17,710 nt of DNA from an uncultured Eubacterium sp. (GCA_910579145.1 CAJTTQ010000057.1:1-17710), one strand, 5' to 3'; counted from the stretch's first letter, positions 6,592 to 14,531 are shown. Numbers and translations are program-made. Notes: generated from the letters alone by a model not told the origin.

Positions 6592-7660
6592 TTATAAAAG
6601 CAGGATCACACGGCGTATATTACTGCAATACCTTTTATCACTGGCGGCATTTGTGGTCGGAACCGCTCTTTTCGTCTTTCTGTCCTATTCTTTCCTGCGC
6701 GGTTTTCTTTGGAATCCGAACGATCCGATCTATATGGTATTCCTTTTCATAAAAGAATATATCATACTATTTTTAGGTATGGTGCTGTTCGCGGGATGGG
6801 CTTTGATCACCTACTATTTTATGGGACGCCCGCTTCATTATCTCGATGAGGTGATGGGCGCCGCCGAAAAACTGGTCCGTCCGACTGAGGAACAGATCAT
6901 CCTCTCTGACGCGTTAAAAAGCATCCAGGATGAGTTAAACAATGTGAGGGAAACGGCTCTTCTGAACGCCAATCTTACAAAGGAAGCGGAACAGCGGAAA
7001 AATGACCTCGTTGTCTATCTGGCTCATGACCTGAAAACACCGCTCACCTCGGTAATCGGGTACTTGACATTACTGAGGGATGAGCGGCAGATTTCGGAGG
7101 AACTGCGGCATAAATATTTATCGATCTCTTTAAGCAAGGCAGAACGACTGGAGGATCTCATTAATGAGTTTTTCGAAATCACAAGGTTTAACCTTTCCCA
7201 TATCACCCTCCAGTACAAAAACGTTAACCTGACCCGGCTGTTCGAACAACTGATTTTTGAATTTCAGCCTATGTTCCAGGAAAAAAATTTACAGTGCCGC
7301 CTTCAGGCGCCCGCGGACACGATGCTCCGATGTGACGCCGACCGGATGCAGCGCGTTTTTGACAATCTGCTGCGTAATGCCATTTTCTATAGTTTTGAAA
7401 ACAGTACCATCGAGATCACAGTCAGACAGGATGACACGCAGACTTCGATCTCGTTTGCCAACAGGGGAAATACCATTCCCCCCGAAAAACTGTCACGCAT
7501 TTTTGAACAATTTTACCGTCTGGATACATCGAGAAGTTCACAAAATGGCGGCGCCGGACTTGGACTCGCCATCGCAAAAGAGATCGTCGGACTCCACGGC
7601 GGCAGCATAAGCGCGTCAAGTGAAGAAGAACACATCCGGTTTGACATTACCATTCCCTGA
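6584..7660 (+). CDS. Sensor histidine kinase, VanS-like
   Basis: This 358-aa membrane kinase has two membrane segments (about 12-38 and 51-79) separated by only about a dozen outside residues. The dimerisation helix carries His148 in YLAHDLKTPLTSVIGYL. The N-box is DNLLRNAIFYS, the G1 region is the VanS-type NRGNTIP in place of DxGxG, and GGAGLGLAIAKEIV is the G2 box. The stretch AEQRKND...YLAHD and INEFFEITRFNL match VanS closely. No ATG is available. TTG 6584 is preferred because a G6 run (6566-6571) precedes it, although at a long 12-base spacing; TTG 6572 adds four residues but touches the G run. The gene overlaps the regulator stop and ends 14 bases inside the convergent peptidase gene. 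Confidence 0.94.
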   Translation: MNNYKSRITRRILLQYLLSLAAFVVGTALFVFLSYSFLRGFLWNPNDPIYMVFLFIKEYIILFLGMVLFAGWALITYYFMGRPLHYLDEVMGAAEKLVRPTEEQIILSDALKSIQDELNNVRETALLNANLTKEAEQRKNDLVVYLAHDLKTPLTSVIGYLTLLRDERQISEELRHKYLSISLSKAERLEDLINEFFEITRFNLSHITLQYKNVNLTRLFEQLIFEFQPMFQEKNLQCRLQAPADTMLRCDADRMQRVFDNLLRNAIFYSFENSTIEITVRQDDTQTSISFANRGNTIPPEKLSRIFEQFYRLDTSRSSQNGGAGLGLAIAKEIVGLHGGSISASSEEEHIRFDITIP

Positions 7661-8339
7661 TCTGATACGACCACAGATTTTTTATCTGCGGCATCAGTTG
7701 TTCCAGACTCCATGTTCTCCCACTCCGCTCCGTGCTGTTTGGGTCATGGACCGTCACCATCCCCTCATCATCAATGCCGCATAGCACGATATAATGCCCG
7801 GTCGTCGTAAAATCACCAGGCCCCACCACACAGATGATCGGCTTCTCCTGCTCCAATTCCCTTCTAATATGCTTCTCGTCGAACGTCACCTCCTGGACGT
7901 CCAGTCCCATCTTTCGCGCGCCTTCCGACATGAGCGTCCACGCAGAACCGGCTCCCTTCGCATAATACCCCCAGTCATCGGCAAGTCTTGCCACTGTGAG
8001 CGGATCGTACTCCGTCTCACCCGAAAGTCCGCACAAAATCATCGACAGACAGGTCGGCCCGCACCCGTTAAACTCCATCGTTCCATCCCCGTAAATCTTA
8101 TACCTCCAGCGTTCATCGAACTGATAATAGGCAGGGATCGTCCCTGGAACGATGTCCTCCAGCGCCTCCATCGTCCTGCCTTCGGTCAGAACGATCTCCT
8201 CTTTCTGTGCCAAATAAAATTTTCCGACAATGAGTACGCCGATCAGCAGGATTGCCAGGGCAGCCGCACACCTGACAATATTTATCCGTATCTGTCTCCT
8301 TCTCCTCGCTTCTCTTTTTATAACCAGTACATTACCCAT
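7647..8339 (-). CDS. Membrane-anchored C39-like cysteine peptidase
   Basis: This 230-aa protein has a basic N-terminus (Arg/Lys at 8-18), one membrane helix (about 21-42) and a papain-like C39_2 domain outside the cell. Visible catalytic elements are oxyanion Gln73 (YYQFDERW), nucleophile Cys93 (NGCGPTC), His182 (GHYIVL) and Asp199 (HDPN). Stand-alone proteins of this type lack the ABC exporter of bacteriocin-processing C39 peptidases, and their targets are mostly unknown. ATG 8339 has GGAGG 7 bases upstream. The gene runs tail to tail against the VanS-like gene with a 14-base overlap, leaving no room for a terminator between them. Confidence 0.88.
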   Translation of the reverse strand: MGNVLVIKREARRRRQIRINIVRCAAALAILLIGVLIVGKFYLAQKEEIVLTEGRTMEALEDIVPGTIPAYYQFDERWRYKIYGDGTMEFNGCGPTCLSMILCGLSGETEYDPLTVARLADDWGYYAKGAGSAWTLMSEGARKMGLDVQEVTFDEKHIRRELEQEKPIICVVGPGDFTTTGHYIVLCGIDDEGMVTVHDPNSTERSGRTWSLEQLMPQIKNLWSYQIREW

Positions 8340-8369
8340 GAAAAAACCTCCAAACTCCTACGTATTCTG

Positions 8370-8403
8370 AAAGATATTCCTACCTTAAACATATGATATC
8401 TTT
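8370..8403. promoter_or_regulatory. 8-bp inverted repeat in the leader region of the peptidase gene
   Basis: AAAGATAT (8370-8377) and ATATCTTT (8396-8403) form a perfect dyad with an 18-bp gap, 30-64 bases before the peptidase start. It could be a repressor or activator site. No convincing 17-bp-spaced promoter was found in 8340-8442. Confidence 0.35.
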
Positions 8404-8442
8404 TGGCAACTTATAGTATTTGAAGATTTTCTAAATAAATTC

Positions 8443-9303
8443 CTATGAAAATATTAATTTTGGATCCATGAGCCGGCGCAGGCACTCCTGATAGCGCTGC
8501 CTCGTCTGTTCCAACACTTGCTCCGGCACCCGGTCAAACGGATATTCCTCCTTTACCTTATGCTCCGACAGCCAGTCCCTAAGGATCTGCTTATCAAATG
8601 AATTAGGCGAAACACCTGTTTCATACTCAGCCGCATCCCAAAACCGGCTGGCATCCGGCGTAAATATTTCATCCGCCAAAACAAGTTCTCCCTGGGCATT
8701 ACAGCCAAACTCAAACTTGGCATCCGCGATGATCAGTCCTTTTGACAACGCATATTCACTGCATCTACTGTATAACTCCTGACTGACCTCCACGATCCGG
8801 CTTGTCCGCTCCTTTCCCAACTTCTTTCCGACATATTCTAAACTTACATATTCATCATGCCCGTTATCATGTTTGATCGACGGGGTCAGCACAGGCTCAT
8901 CCAGCTTCTGTGCCAGTTCATGAGTGCCGGACAAGGATATGCCGCAAAAACTCTCTCTCTTTTTATATGCCTCCCACATCGTGCCAAACAGATATCCACG
9001 CACGACAAATTCAAACGGAAGCATCTGCAGTTTTTCAACCATCACCGTCCGGTTTTGAAATCGATCATTCTGAAAAAAGGGCGGCATATGTTCTACCCGG
9101 TCCTCTACGATATGATTCGGAATGATCTGTTTTGTTTTCTCAAACCAGAAGTTTGACAGCTGGTTCAGGATCACGCCTTTGTCCTTCACAAGGACGGGCA
9201 GGATCGAATCAAACGCCGATATCCTGTCTGTCGTGACGATCACCAAATGTTCATCGGAAACATCATATATTTCCCTTACTTTTCCACGATATACCGGTTC
9301 CAT
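8443..9303 (-). CDS. purC: Phosphoribosylaminoimidazole-succinocarboxamide synthase (SAICAR synthetase)
   Basis: This 286-aa cytoplasmic enzyme joins CAIR and aspartate with ATP to make SAICAR in de novo purine synthesis. It starts with the diagnostic YRGKVREIYDV and has TDRISAFD, LPFEFVVRGYLFGT (signature 1) and IIADAKFEFG (signature 2), with DEIFTPDASRFW near the end. It resembles the longer (about 290-aa) form known from yeast Ade1, not the 235-aa form of B. subtilis and E. coli. I chose ATG 9303 because it begins with the family's RGKVR region and overlaps the previous stop as TAATG, with AAGGAG 10 bases upstream; an ATG at 9351 would add an unrelated tail. No other pur gene is in the window. 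Confidence 0.96.
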   Translation of the reverse strand: MEPVYRGKVREIYDVSDEHLVIVTTDRISAFDSILPVLVKDKGVILNQLSNFWFEKTKQIIPNHIVEDRVEHMPPFFQNDRFQNRTVMVEKLQMLPFEFVVRGYLFGTMWEAYKKRESFCGISLSGTHELAQKLDEPVLTPSIKHDNGHDEYVSLEYVGKKLGKERTSRIVEVSQELYSRCSEYALSKGLIIADAKFEFGCNAQGELVLADEIFTPDASRFWDAAEYETGVSPNSFDKQILRDWLSEHKVKEEYPFDRVPEQVLEQTRQRYQECLRRLMDPKLIFS

Positions 9304-10139
9304 TATTCCATTTCTCCTTCCTGTTTTTGCGCGATCAGCGTATCCATACAATGCTGATGTGGAATCCCTCCGCTGTTGCAGTCAAAAATCTCCTCCCTGC
9401 ACATATGGAACAACCAGTCATGGTAATACCCAAACAACTCTCCCGAATACCACGGATGCCGTTTCCCTTCCTCTCTTGTTTTGTCGGGAACACGGGTGAG
9501 AAACGGCTTATTGACAAACACGTTTAAGGCATGGATGCCGTTTTTGGCAGTATACTTTTTTAAACATCCGGTCAGCTCCTGTCTCACCGTCGCAGGCAGA
9601 AAGTGGAGCACACCGCTGCTAAATATAATGTCAAACTCCCTGTCCGGCCGATAATCAAACAGATCAGCCTTAAAGAAATTCACTTCAACCTGATTGTGCT
9701 CTGCCAGCCTTTTTGCCTTTTCAATCCCCTGCTCAGACTGATCAAACGCAGTGACCGCATAACCGCATTTTGCAAAAAAGACCGCATCTTTCCCCTCTCC
9801 GCACCCGATGTCCAGCACGCGGTACGGCTTGACCGGAGGAAGGATTTTCATAATATCATAACAGAGCCGGTTCGGCATCAGCCCCCAGTAATATCCCTCG
9901 GTGTTATACCGCCTGTCATAGTCAGTTTCTACACTACTGTAACCGAGCAGCGCATCGACAGTCGTATGAAGTGCGGCTGCCAGCTTGGGAAGTGACGTAA
10001 TATCAGGATACGCGGAACCATTTTCCCACTTGGATACTGCCTGGAATGAAAGGTTCAGTTTTTTGGCAAGTTGATTTTGCGTTAACCCCAGTTCTTTACG
10101 CCGTTTACATATGACTTCTCCTGTTTTCAGATCATTCAT
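9303..10139 (-). CDS. XRE-type HTH fused to a class I SAM-dependent methyltransferase
   Basis: This 278-aa fusion has an N-terminal XRE/HTH_3 domain (about 5-65; LTQNQLAKKLNLSFQAVSKWENG) typical of Firmicute regulators. A Rossmann methyltransferase follows, with motif I VLDIGCGEGKDA (108-119) and a motif IV-like DIIFSSGVLHFL. The methyltransferase most resembles TehB-like/Methyltransf_11-type small-molecule methylases; the substrate is unknown. ATG 10139 has AAGGAGG 7 bases upstream. It is the first gene of a two-gene unit: its TAA shares a base with the purC ATG, indicating coupling. The HTH may let the protein sense SAM or its product and control its own operon, which is inference. Confidence 0.9.
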   Translation of the reverse strand: MNDLKTGEVICKRRKELGLTQNQLAKKLNLSFQAVSKWENGSAYPDITSLPKLAAALHTTVDALLGYSSVETDYDRRYNTEGYYWGLMPNRLCYDIMKILPPVKPYRVLDIGCGEGKDAVFFAKCGYAVTAFDQSEQGIEKAKRLAEHNQVEVNFFKADLFDYRPDREFDIIFSSGVLHFLPATVRQELTGCLKKYTAKNGIHALNVFVNKPFLTRVPDKTREEGKRHPWYSGELFGYYHDWLFHMCREEIFDCNSGGIPHQHCMDTLIAQKQEGEME

Positions 10140-10189
10140 TGTGAATCCTCCTTACGCGCATTTCTTCTTTGTCTATCACCTTCTTCTTT

Positions 10190-10218
10190 ATTTTAGTATG
10201 ATCAAACAGATCCCGCAA
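10190..10218 (-). promoter_or_regulatory. Promoter of the HTH-methyltransferase/purC unit
   Basis: -35 TTGCGG (10213-10218) and -10 TAAAAT (10190-10195) are 17 bp apart on the - strand. The spacer carries a GATC...GATC dyad, a possible site for the XRE protein it drives. Confidence 0.55.
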
Positions 10219-10222
10219 TAAC

Positions 10223-10301
10223 GCAAAAAGAGAATTTCGCATAGCGATTCAACGGGTAGTTGAACCGTTATGGCGAAACCCTCTTTTTGCATTTGAATCG
10301 C
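10223..10301 (-). terminator. Long dyad, probable terminator after the hybrid kinase gene
   Basis: Outer arms GCAAAAAGAG (10223-10232) and CTCTTTTTGC (10281-10290) enclose TTTCGC/GCGAAA (10235-10240, 10273-10278) and TTCAAC-GGGTA-GTTGAA (10248-10264). An alternative 9-bp pairing joins GCGATTCAA (10244-10252) with TTGAATCGC (10293-10301). The outer arm gives CTCTTTTTGC at the 3' side on either strand, so it could terminate transcription both ways. The size and the competing pairings are unusual for a plain terminator. Confidence 0.55.
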
Positions 10302-10340
10302 TTTTTATCACAGAAGACGATTTCCTTATTTTTAACCTGC

Positions 10341-13300
10341 TCAGGACAACACTTTCCTAAGCAGCTTAAACAGCTTATCAACATCGATCGGCTTCGCCAA
10401 ATGCCCATTCATACCACAGTTCAAAGCCTCTCTTTTGTCCTCTTCAAACGCATTCGCTGTCATGGCGAAAATCGGTATCGACGCCAGTTCTTTGTTTTCC
10501 AGCTTTCGAACTGCTTTCGTAGCCTCATATCCATTCATCACCGGCATTTTCACATCCATGAGGACCAGCTGATAATAACCCGGTTCTGATTTTTTCAACA
10601 TATCCACGGCGATCTGTCCATTTCCCGCAACCTCTACATCGAGTCCGGCCTCTTCTAAAATCGCTACCGCGATTTCCTGATTGAGTTCATTGTCCTCCGC
10701 CAAAAGGATACGCCCTTTTGGCAGGTCTTCGATCTCAAGAGCATCTTCCGTTTCCTCCAGCTCCTCCGCATTGACGACAGAATTCAGGCAGCTGCTCAGT
10801 TCCGACATAAACAATGGTTTGCTGCAGAATGCCGTAACACCGGCTTCTTTCGCCTCACTCTCGATCTCTGACCAGTCATAGGCAGTCAGAACGATCACCG
10901 ATATATCCTCCCCCATCTCCTTGCGGATCCTGCGGGTCACTTCGATACCGTTCATATCTGGAAGCAGCCAGTCAATGATATAGACGCTGTAGCGGTCTCC
11001 TCTCGTAGACGCCTGACGCGTGCGCAGCACTGCCTCTTTTCCTGACAATGTCCACTCCGCGCGAAGTCCAAGCTGTCCCAGCATAAAAGATACGTTATCA
11101 CACGTATCAAAATCATCGTCCACAACGAGCGCCCTGCAGTTTTTCAGTTCCGGGATCTCCTGATATGTTTTTGTTTCAGAACTGAGACGGAACGTAAATC
11201 CAACCGTAAACTCTGTTCCAACTCCCTGCTCACTCTTTACGTCAATCGTGCCATTCATCATATCTACGATATTTTTCGTGATCGCCATGCCGAGACCAGC
11301 TCCCTCGATCCCGCTGCTCGTCGTCGTTCTCTCTCTCTCAAACGGCTCAAAAATATGCAGTACAAATTCCTCACTCATACCGATACCGGTATCTTTAATC
11401 GTGAACTCGTAATTTGCGTATCCTTTCGGCGCCCCGCCTTTTTCCGTCACACGCAGACTGACAATACCGCCCGCCGTCGTGTACTTGACAGAATTACTCA
11501 GCAAGTTGAGAAGCACCTGATTTAAACGCAGTTTATCACAGTAAATCTCCTCGTTCATAACATCCACCGCATCCAGATACAATTCAAGCTGTTTGGCGCG
11601 GATATCTGATTGCAGTATATTCCGCAGCTCATGCAAAATATCCGGCAGGCTGCACAGTTTCTCCTCCAGGTGCATCTTTCCACTCTCGATACGGCTCATA
11701 TCTAAAACGTCGTTGATCAGGCTGAGCAGATGATTCCCTGATGTCATGATCTTCTTTAAATATTCCTCCACTTGTTCCCTTTGTTCAATATGTGTGATCG
11801 CCAGCGCGGTAAAACCGATGATCGCGTTCATCGGCGTACGGATGTCATGCGACATATGAGACAAAAATACACTTTTTGCCCTGCTCGCCTGATTCGCCTG
11901 CATCAGTGCATCCTCCAGCAGATTTTTCTGCTCCATCTCGTTTCGGATTTCTGCGTCCACGCTGTGGAATCCCAGAACAATCCCGTGGTTCTGCCTCCAT
12001 GTTCCCGCGCGCACGACCTTCATCTGAAAATACTTGACCGAACCATCTTTCATAATGCGGAAATTTACAGAATACATCTTCTTTTCCGCGAGTTCTTTCA
12101 GGAAAAGTTCCCGAGACGATGCCTCCCTCATCATATCCCGGTCATCCTCATGCACAAATGTCTCTATGTACTGCTCGAGGCCCTCATCAATCGACAATTC
12201 TTCGTGAAACGCTTCGGAAAACATCTTTTCATCATTTTGAACCTGGAATCCAACTCCGGTATCCAAGTCGAAGAAGCAGACGAGATTATAATCAATGCTA
12301 AGTGCCTGAACAAGTTCTCGCTGCCGTTTTTCTTTTTTCTTTTCCTGCAGCTTCTGCGCTGTGCAGTCCAGCAGGAAGCGCTGGTAAACATGCTGGCCGT
12401 TTTCCTCTAACAGTTTCACGTTTCCCATGATATGTAAAATGTCCCCGTTTTTATGCTGCACGCGGTATTCCACGCCGACATTATCTCCCACTTCCTTCAG
12501 TTCCCGGATCGCTTCCATTAATATCGGTTTATCCTCATCCATGACAGAAGGCGCGATCATTTGAAAACCGCTGGTTTCCAGTTCCTTTTTTGACTCATAA
12601 CCCAAAATCTTCAGGGCGGCCCTGTTTATACTAATGATCTCCTTACCATCCTCCGTATGGAGCATCACACCGCACTCGATCGAAGTAAAAATCTTTTCCA
12701 ATGACTGGTTCTTTTTTATGATCTCCTGCTCATACTCGCGCTCTTTTGTCACATCGATTGCCACGCCGACCGTTCCCATCACGCTGCCATCCACATTATA
12801 TAAGGGGGATTTGTACGTCGTAAGCTGGCGCATCCCCTCTCCGGTTTTGATCGTCTCCTCCGACACATATGTCTTTTCCTTTGTCATTACCTCGCGCTCG
12901 GACTCGATACACGCCGGATCATCCTCTTCCACATCCCAGATATAGGCATGGCGCTGTCCCTCTACCTGTTTCCGCGTCTTTCCAACCGTCTGGCAGAAGC
13001 TGTCGTTCACCTTTTCATGAACACCATCCTTATCTTTGTACCAGATCAGGTTTGGCACATTGTTGATCGTCGCCTCCAAAAAGTGACTGGTCTCCCAATA
13101 ATCCCTGCTCATTTTATACGTCTGCTGCCACCGTAGAATACGGAATCGTATCTCCTCGTCGGACAGGGGAAACGTCCATATATCGGTAATCTCCGGCATA
13201 GCATCTGACAAGTCAGCAATCTGCTCTTTCTCCGCAAGCAAAATGACCTCCGCGCCATCCGGCCTGCCCGAAGTTAGTATCTGTAACGCTTCCTTTGCAT

Positions 13301-13475
13301 TCATTCCCTGCAATGCAGCTACGATCACATCCGCCTGAACTGCCAGCTTCTCGTCCGGCCTGTCACTCTCCATAAATTCATGGGTAAACGGATCGAGCGG
13401 GGACATTTCCCTCATAATTTCAAAAACTCTGTTCGGAGCACCCGTAAAATAAAAATGAATATGACAATGATACAT
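10341..13475 (-). CDS. Cytoplasmic hybrid histidine kinase: pseudo-receiver, three PAS, HisKA, HATPase, two receivers
   Basis: This 1044-aa signalling protein has no membrane segment, so it is cytoplasmic. The order is: N-terminal receiver-like fold (1-118) lacking the phosphorylation residues; PAS near 132-245 (NVPNLIWYKDKDG); PAS near 260-385; a more divergent PAS near 392-515; HisKA with His543 (SHMSHDIRTPMNAIIGF); HATPase near 640-765 with N-box LNLLSNSVKYT, DTGIGM and GAGLGMAITK; receiver 1 with Asp835 (IIDWLLPDMNG); receiver 2 with Asp974 (LMDVKMPVMNG). Both C-terminal receivers keep their acidic pocket and Lys. There is no DNA-binding or Hpt domain, so output must be to a separate partner. 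ATG 13475 has AGGAGG 7 bases upstream, and a good promoter lies about 160 bases before the start. Confidence 0.95.
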   Translation of the reverse strand: MYHCHIHFYFTGAPNRVFEIMREMSPLDPFTHEFMESDRPDEKLAVQADVIVAALQGMNAKEALQILTSGRPDGAEVILLAEKEQIADLSDAMPEITDIWTFPLSDEEIRFRILRWQQTYKMSRDYWETSHFLEATINNVPNLIWYKDKDGVHEKVNDSFCQTVGKTRKQVEGQRHAYIWDVEEDDPACIESEREVMTKEKTYVSEETIKTGEGMRQLTTYKSPLYNVDGSVMGTVGVAIDVTKEREYEQEIIKKNQSLEKIFTSIECGVMLHTEDGKEIISINRAALKILGYESKKELETSGFQMIAPSVMDEDKPILMEAIRELKEVGDNVGVEYRVQHKNGDILHIMGNVKLLEENGQHVYQRFLLDCTAQKLQEKKKEKRQRELVQALSIDYNLVCFFDLDTGVGFQVQNDEKMFSEAFHEELSIDEGLEQYIETFVHEDDRDMMREASSRELFLKELAEKKMYSVNFRIMKDGSVKYFQMKVVRAGTWRQNHGIVLGFHSVDAEIRNEMEQKNLLEDALMQANQASRAKSVFLSHMSHDIRTPMNAIIGFTALAITHIEQREQVEEYLKKIMTSGNHLLSLINDVLDMSRIESGKMHLEEKLCSLPDILHELRNILQSDIRAKQLELYLDAVDVMNEEIYCDKLRLNQVLLNLLSNSVKYTTAGGIVSLRVTEKGGAPKGYANYEFTIKDTGIGMSEEFVLHIFEPFERERTTTSSGIEGAGLGMAITKNIVDMMNGTIDVKSEQGVGTEFTVGFTFRLSSETKTYQEIPELKNCRALVVDDDFDTCDNVSFMLGQLGLRAEWTLSGKEAVLRTRQASTRGDRYSVYIIDWLLPDMNGIEVTRRIRKEMGEDISVIVLTAYDWSEIESEAKEAGVTAFCSKPLFMSELSSCLNSVVNAEELEETEDALEIEDLPKGRILLAEDNELNQEIAVAILEEAGLDVEVAGNGQIAVDMLKKSEPGYYQLVLMDVKMPVMNGYEATKAVRKLENKELASIPIFAMTANAFEEDKREALNCGMNGHLAKPIDVDKLFKLLRKVLS

Positions 13476-13502
13476 CTTCTTTCCTCCTGTATTTGCTTAT
13501 CG

Positions 13503-13663
13503 TTACATTCTTTTTTTCATGCAAAGAGATTCCGGCATATCCACATAAGGCCTAGAAATCCTTTGATTCTGGCGTCTGCTTCCAATCTGCGCAAAAGTTC
13601 TTTTCCTACCCCGCGCCTGCAATCTATTAACCTGATTATAACATGTTCATCCGCTATTGTCTA
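13503..13663 (-). pseudogene. Remnant of a GNAT acetyltransferase gene
   Basis: On the - strand, 13660-13517 encodes TIADEHVIIRLIDC followed by RRGVGKELLRRLEADARIKGF. This is the acetyl-CoA-binding motif A of GNAT enzymes (R/Q-x-x-G-x-G/A), opening directly after a stop codon and with no start of its own. The frame then ends at TGA 13517. Another frame (13553-13503) reads RPYVDMPESLCMKKRM and stops, which looks like a GNAT C-terminus (ESLCMKK). The N-terminal half is missing, and an internal deletion with a frame change joins the two pieces. The gene is dead. It lies between the APH-like gene and the hybrid kinase, and the kinase promoter now sits inside it. Confidence 0.6.
13635..13663 (-). 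promoter_or_regulatory. Promoter of the hybrid kinase gene
   Basis: -35 TAGACA (13658-13663) and -10 TATAAT (13635-13640) are 17 bp apart on the - strand, about 160 bases before the kinase start. It lies within the GNAT remnant, so the transcript leader is former coding sequence. Confidence 0.7.
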
Positions 13664-13705
13664 CCGCGATCTAGAGAGCTGGTTTCCTTCATTTCAAACA
13701 ACCAT

Positions 13706-14491
13706 TTAAAACAATTCATCCAATAAAATATAATACCGTATCTTCTCCCAATCCGGCTCTATCCCCAATTCCCGAAAGAACTGCATTTCATCATACATCA
13801 CATCGACATGCTGCCCATATTTCCCGCTAAAATTATGCGACAGACTCCTGTAACCGATCGCGATATCGCACCATCTGTCCGCAATCCCCGTTTTCCCCAG
13901 ATCAATATACCCCGTCACCTTATCCTTCCTGCCAAAAATATTGGGAAGACAATAATCCCCATGAGACAGCACCAGCTCCTCTGTCGGCCTGTTTTCATAT
14001 AACCACTCCAGCAGTTCATCAGGATCCTGAAAACCGTTCTCTCCAAACGTATCCGGCTCCACATGTTCCATATCGACCAGTCCATGTTTGACATTATATC
14101 CCGCCAGCCCCAGTTTGTGTGCCAGCCCCTGGTCAGAGGGACAATCCGCTATATCAACGCTCCACATCCTTTTCAGTCCATCGGCAAGGAGCCTGCATAA
14201 AACAGACGGGCGACTCATATACTCATGAGCACATGCCATCTGCCCCTCACATCTACCCATTAACAGATACGACCGGCCCTCATAGTTCTCGCAGGCATAT
14301 ACTGGGGGAACCGGCAGCTTCCCCCGGAGAAACCGCATCATCCGCGCCTCATTCCCCGCTTCCTCATCATTTTCCTGTACTTTCAAAACCTTATCCCCAA
14401 AGAGGAAAATGGAAGCTCCTGACATACCAATCTCATCCACTTCATACGGATCATCCGCGATCATACGACGTATTTTTTCTGGTAAAATCAT
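13706..14491 (-). CDS. APH(3')-like aminoglycoside phosphotransferase family protein
   Basis: This 261-aa kinase-fold enzyme matches APH(3') in length and layout. Lys37 (KVLKVQ) is the nucleotide-binding Lys, GKLPVPPV the familiar N-lobe linker, SHGDYCLPN the catalytic loop with Asp179 and Asn184, and GYIDLGKTG the metal-binding Asp197. The protein ends PDWEKIRYYILLDELF, nearly identical to the end of APH(3')-IIIa, where the C-terminal carboxylate contributes to aminoglycoside binding. All core catalytic residues are present. The rest is clearly diverged, so whether it phosphorylates kanamycin/neomycin or another substrate is open. ATG 14491 has AAGGAG 6 bases upstream, and a good promoter precedes it, divergent from blaI. 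Confidence 0.9.
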   Translation of the reverse strand: MILPEKIRRMIADDPYEVDEIGMSGASIFLFGDKVLKVQENDEEAGNEARMMRFLRGKLPVPPVYACENYEGRSYLLMGRCEGQMACAHEYMSRPSVLCRLLADGLKRMWSVDIADCPSDQGLAHKLGLAGYNVKHGLVDMEHVEPDTFGENGFQDPDELLEWLYENRPTEELVLSHGDYCLPNIFGRKDKVTGYIDLGKTGIADRWCDIAIGYRSLSHNFSGKYGQHVDVMYDEMQFFRELGIEPDWEKIRYYILLDELF

Positions 14492-14531
14492 GTCTTACTC
14501 CTTATCAATTCATGACAACAACGGCATATTC

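Noticed and set aside
5878..7660. A vancomycin resistance operon
   Set aside because: Only the VanRS-like regulators are present. No D-Ala-D-Lac ligase, dehydrogenase or D,D-dipeptidase is encoded on either side.
11772..12410. 212-codon + strand frame inside the hybrid kinase gene
   Set aside because: It is antisense to HisKA and PAS coding sequence with intact motifs; no independent evidence.
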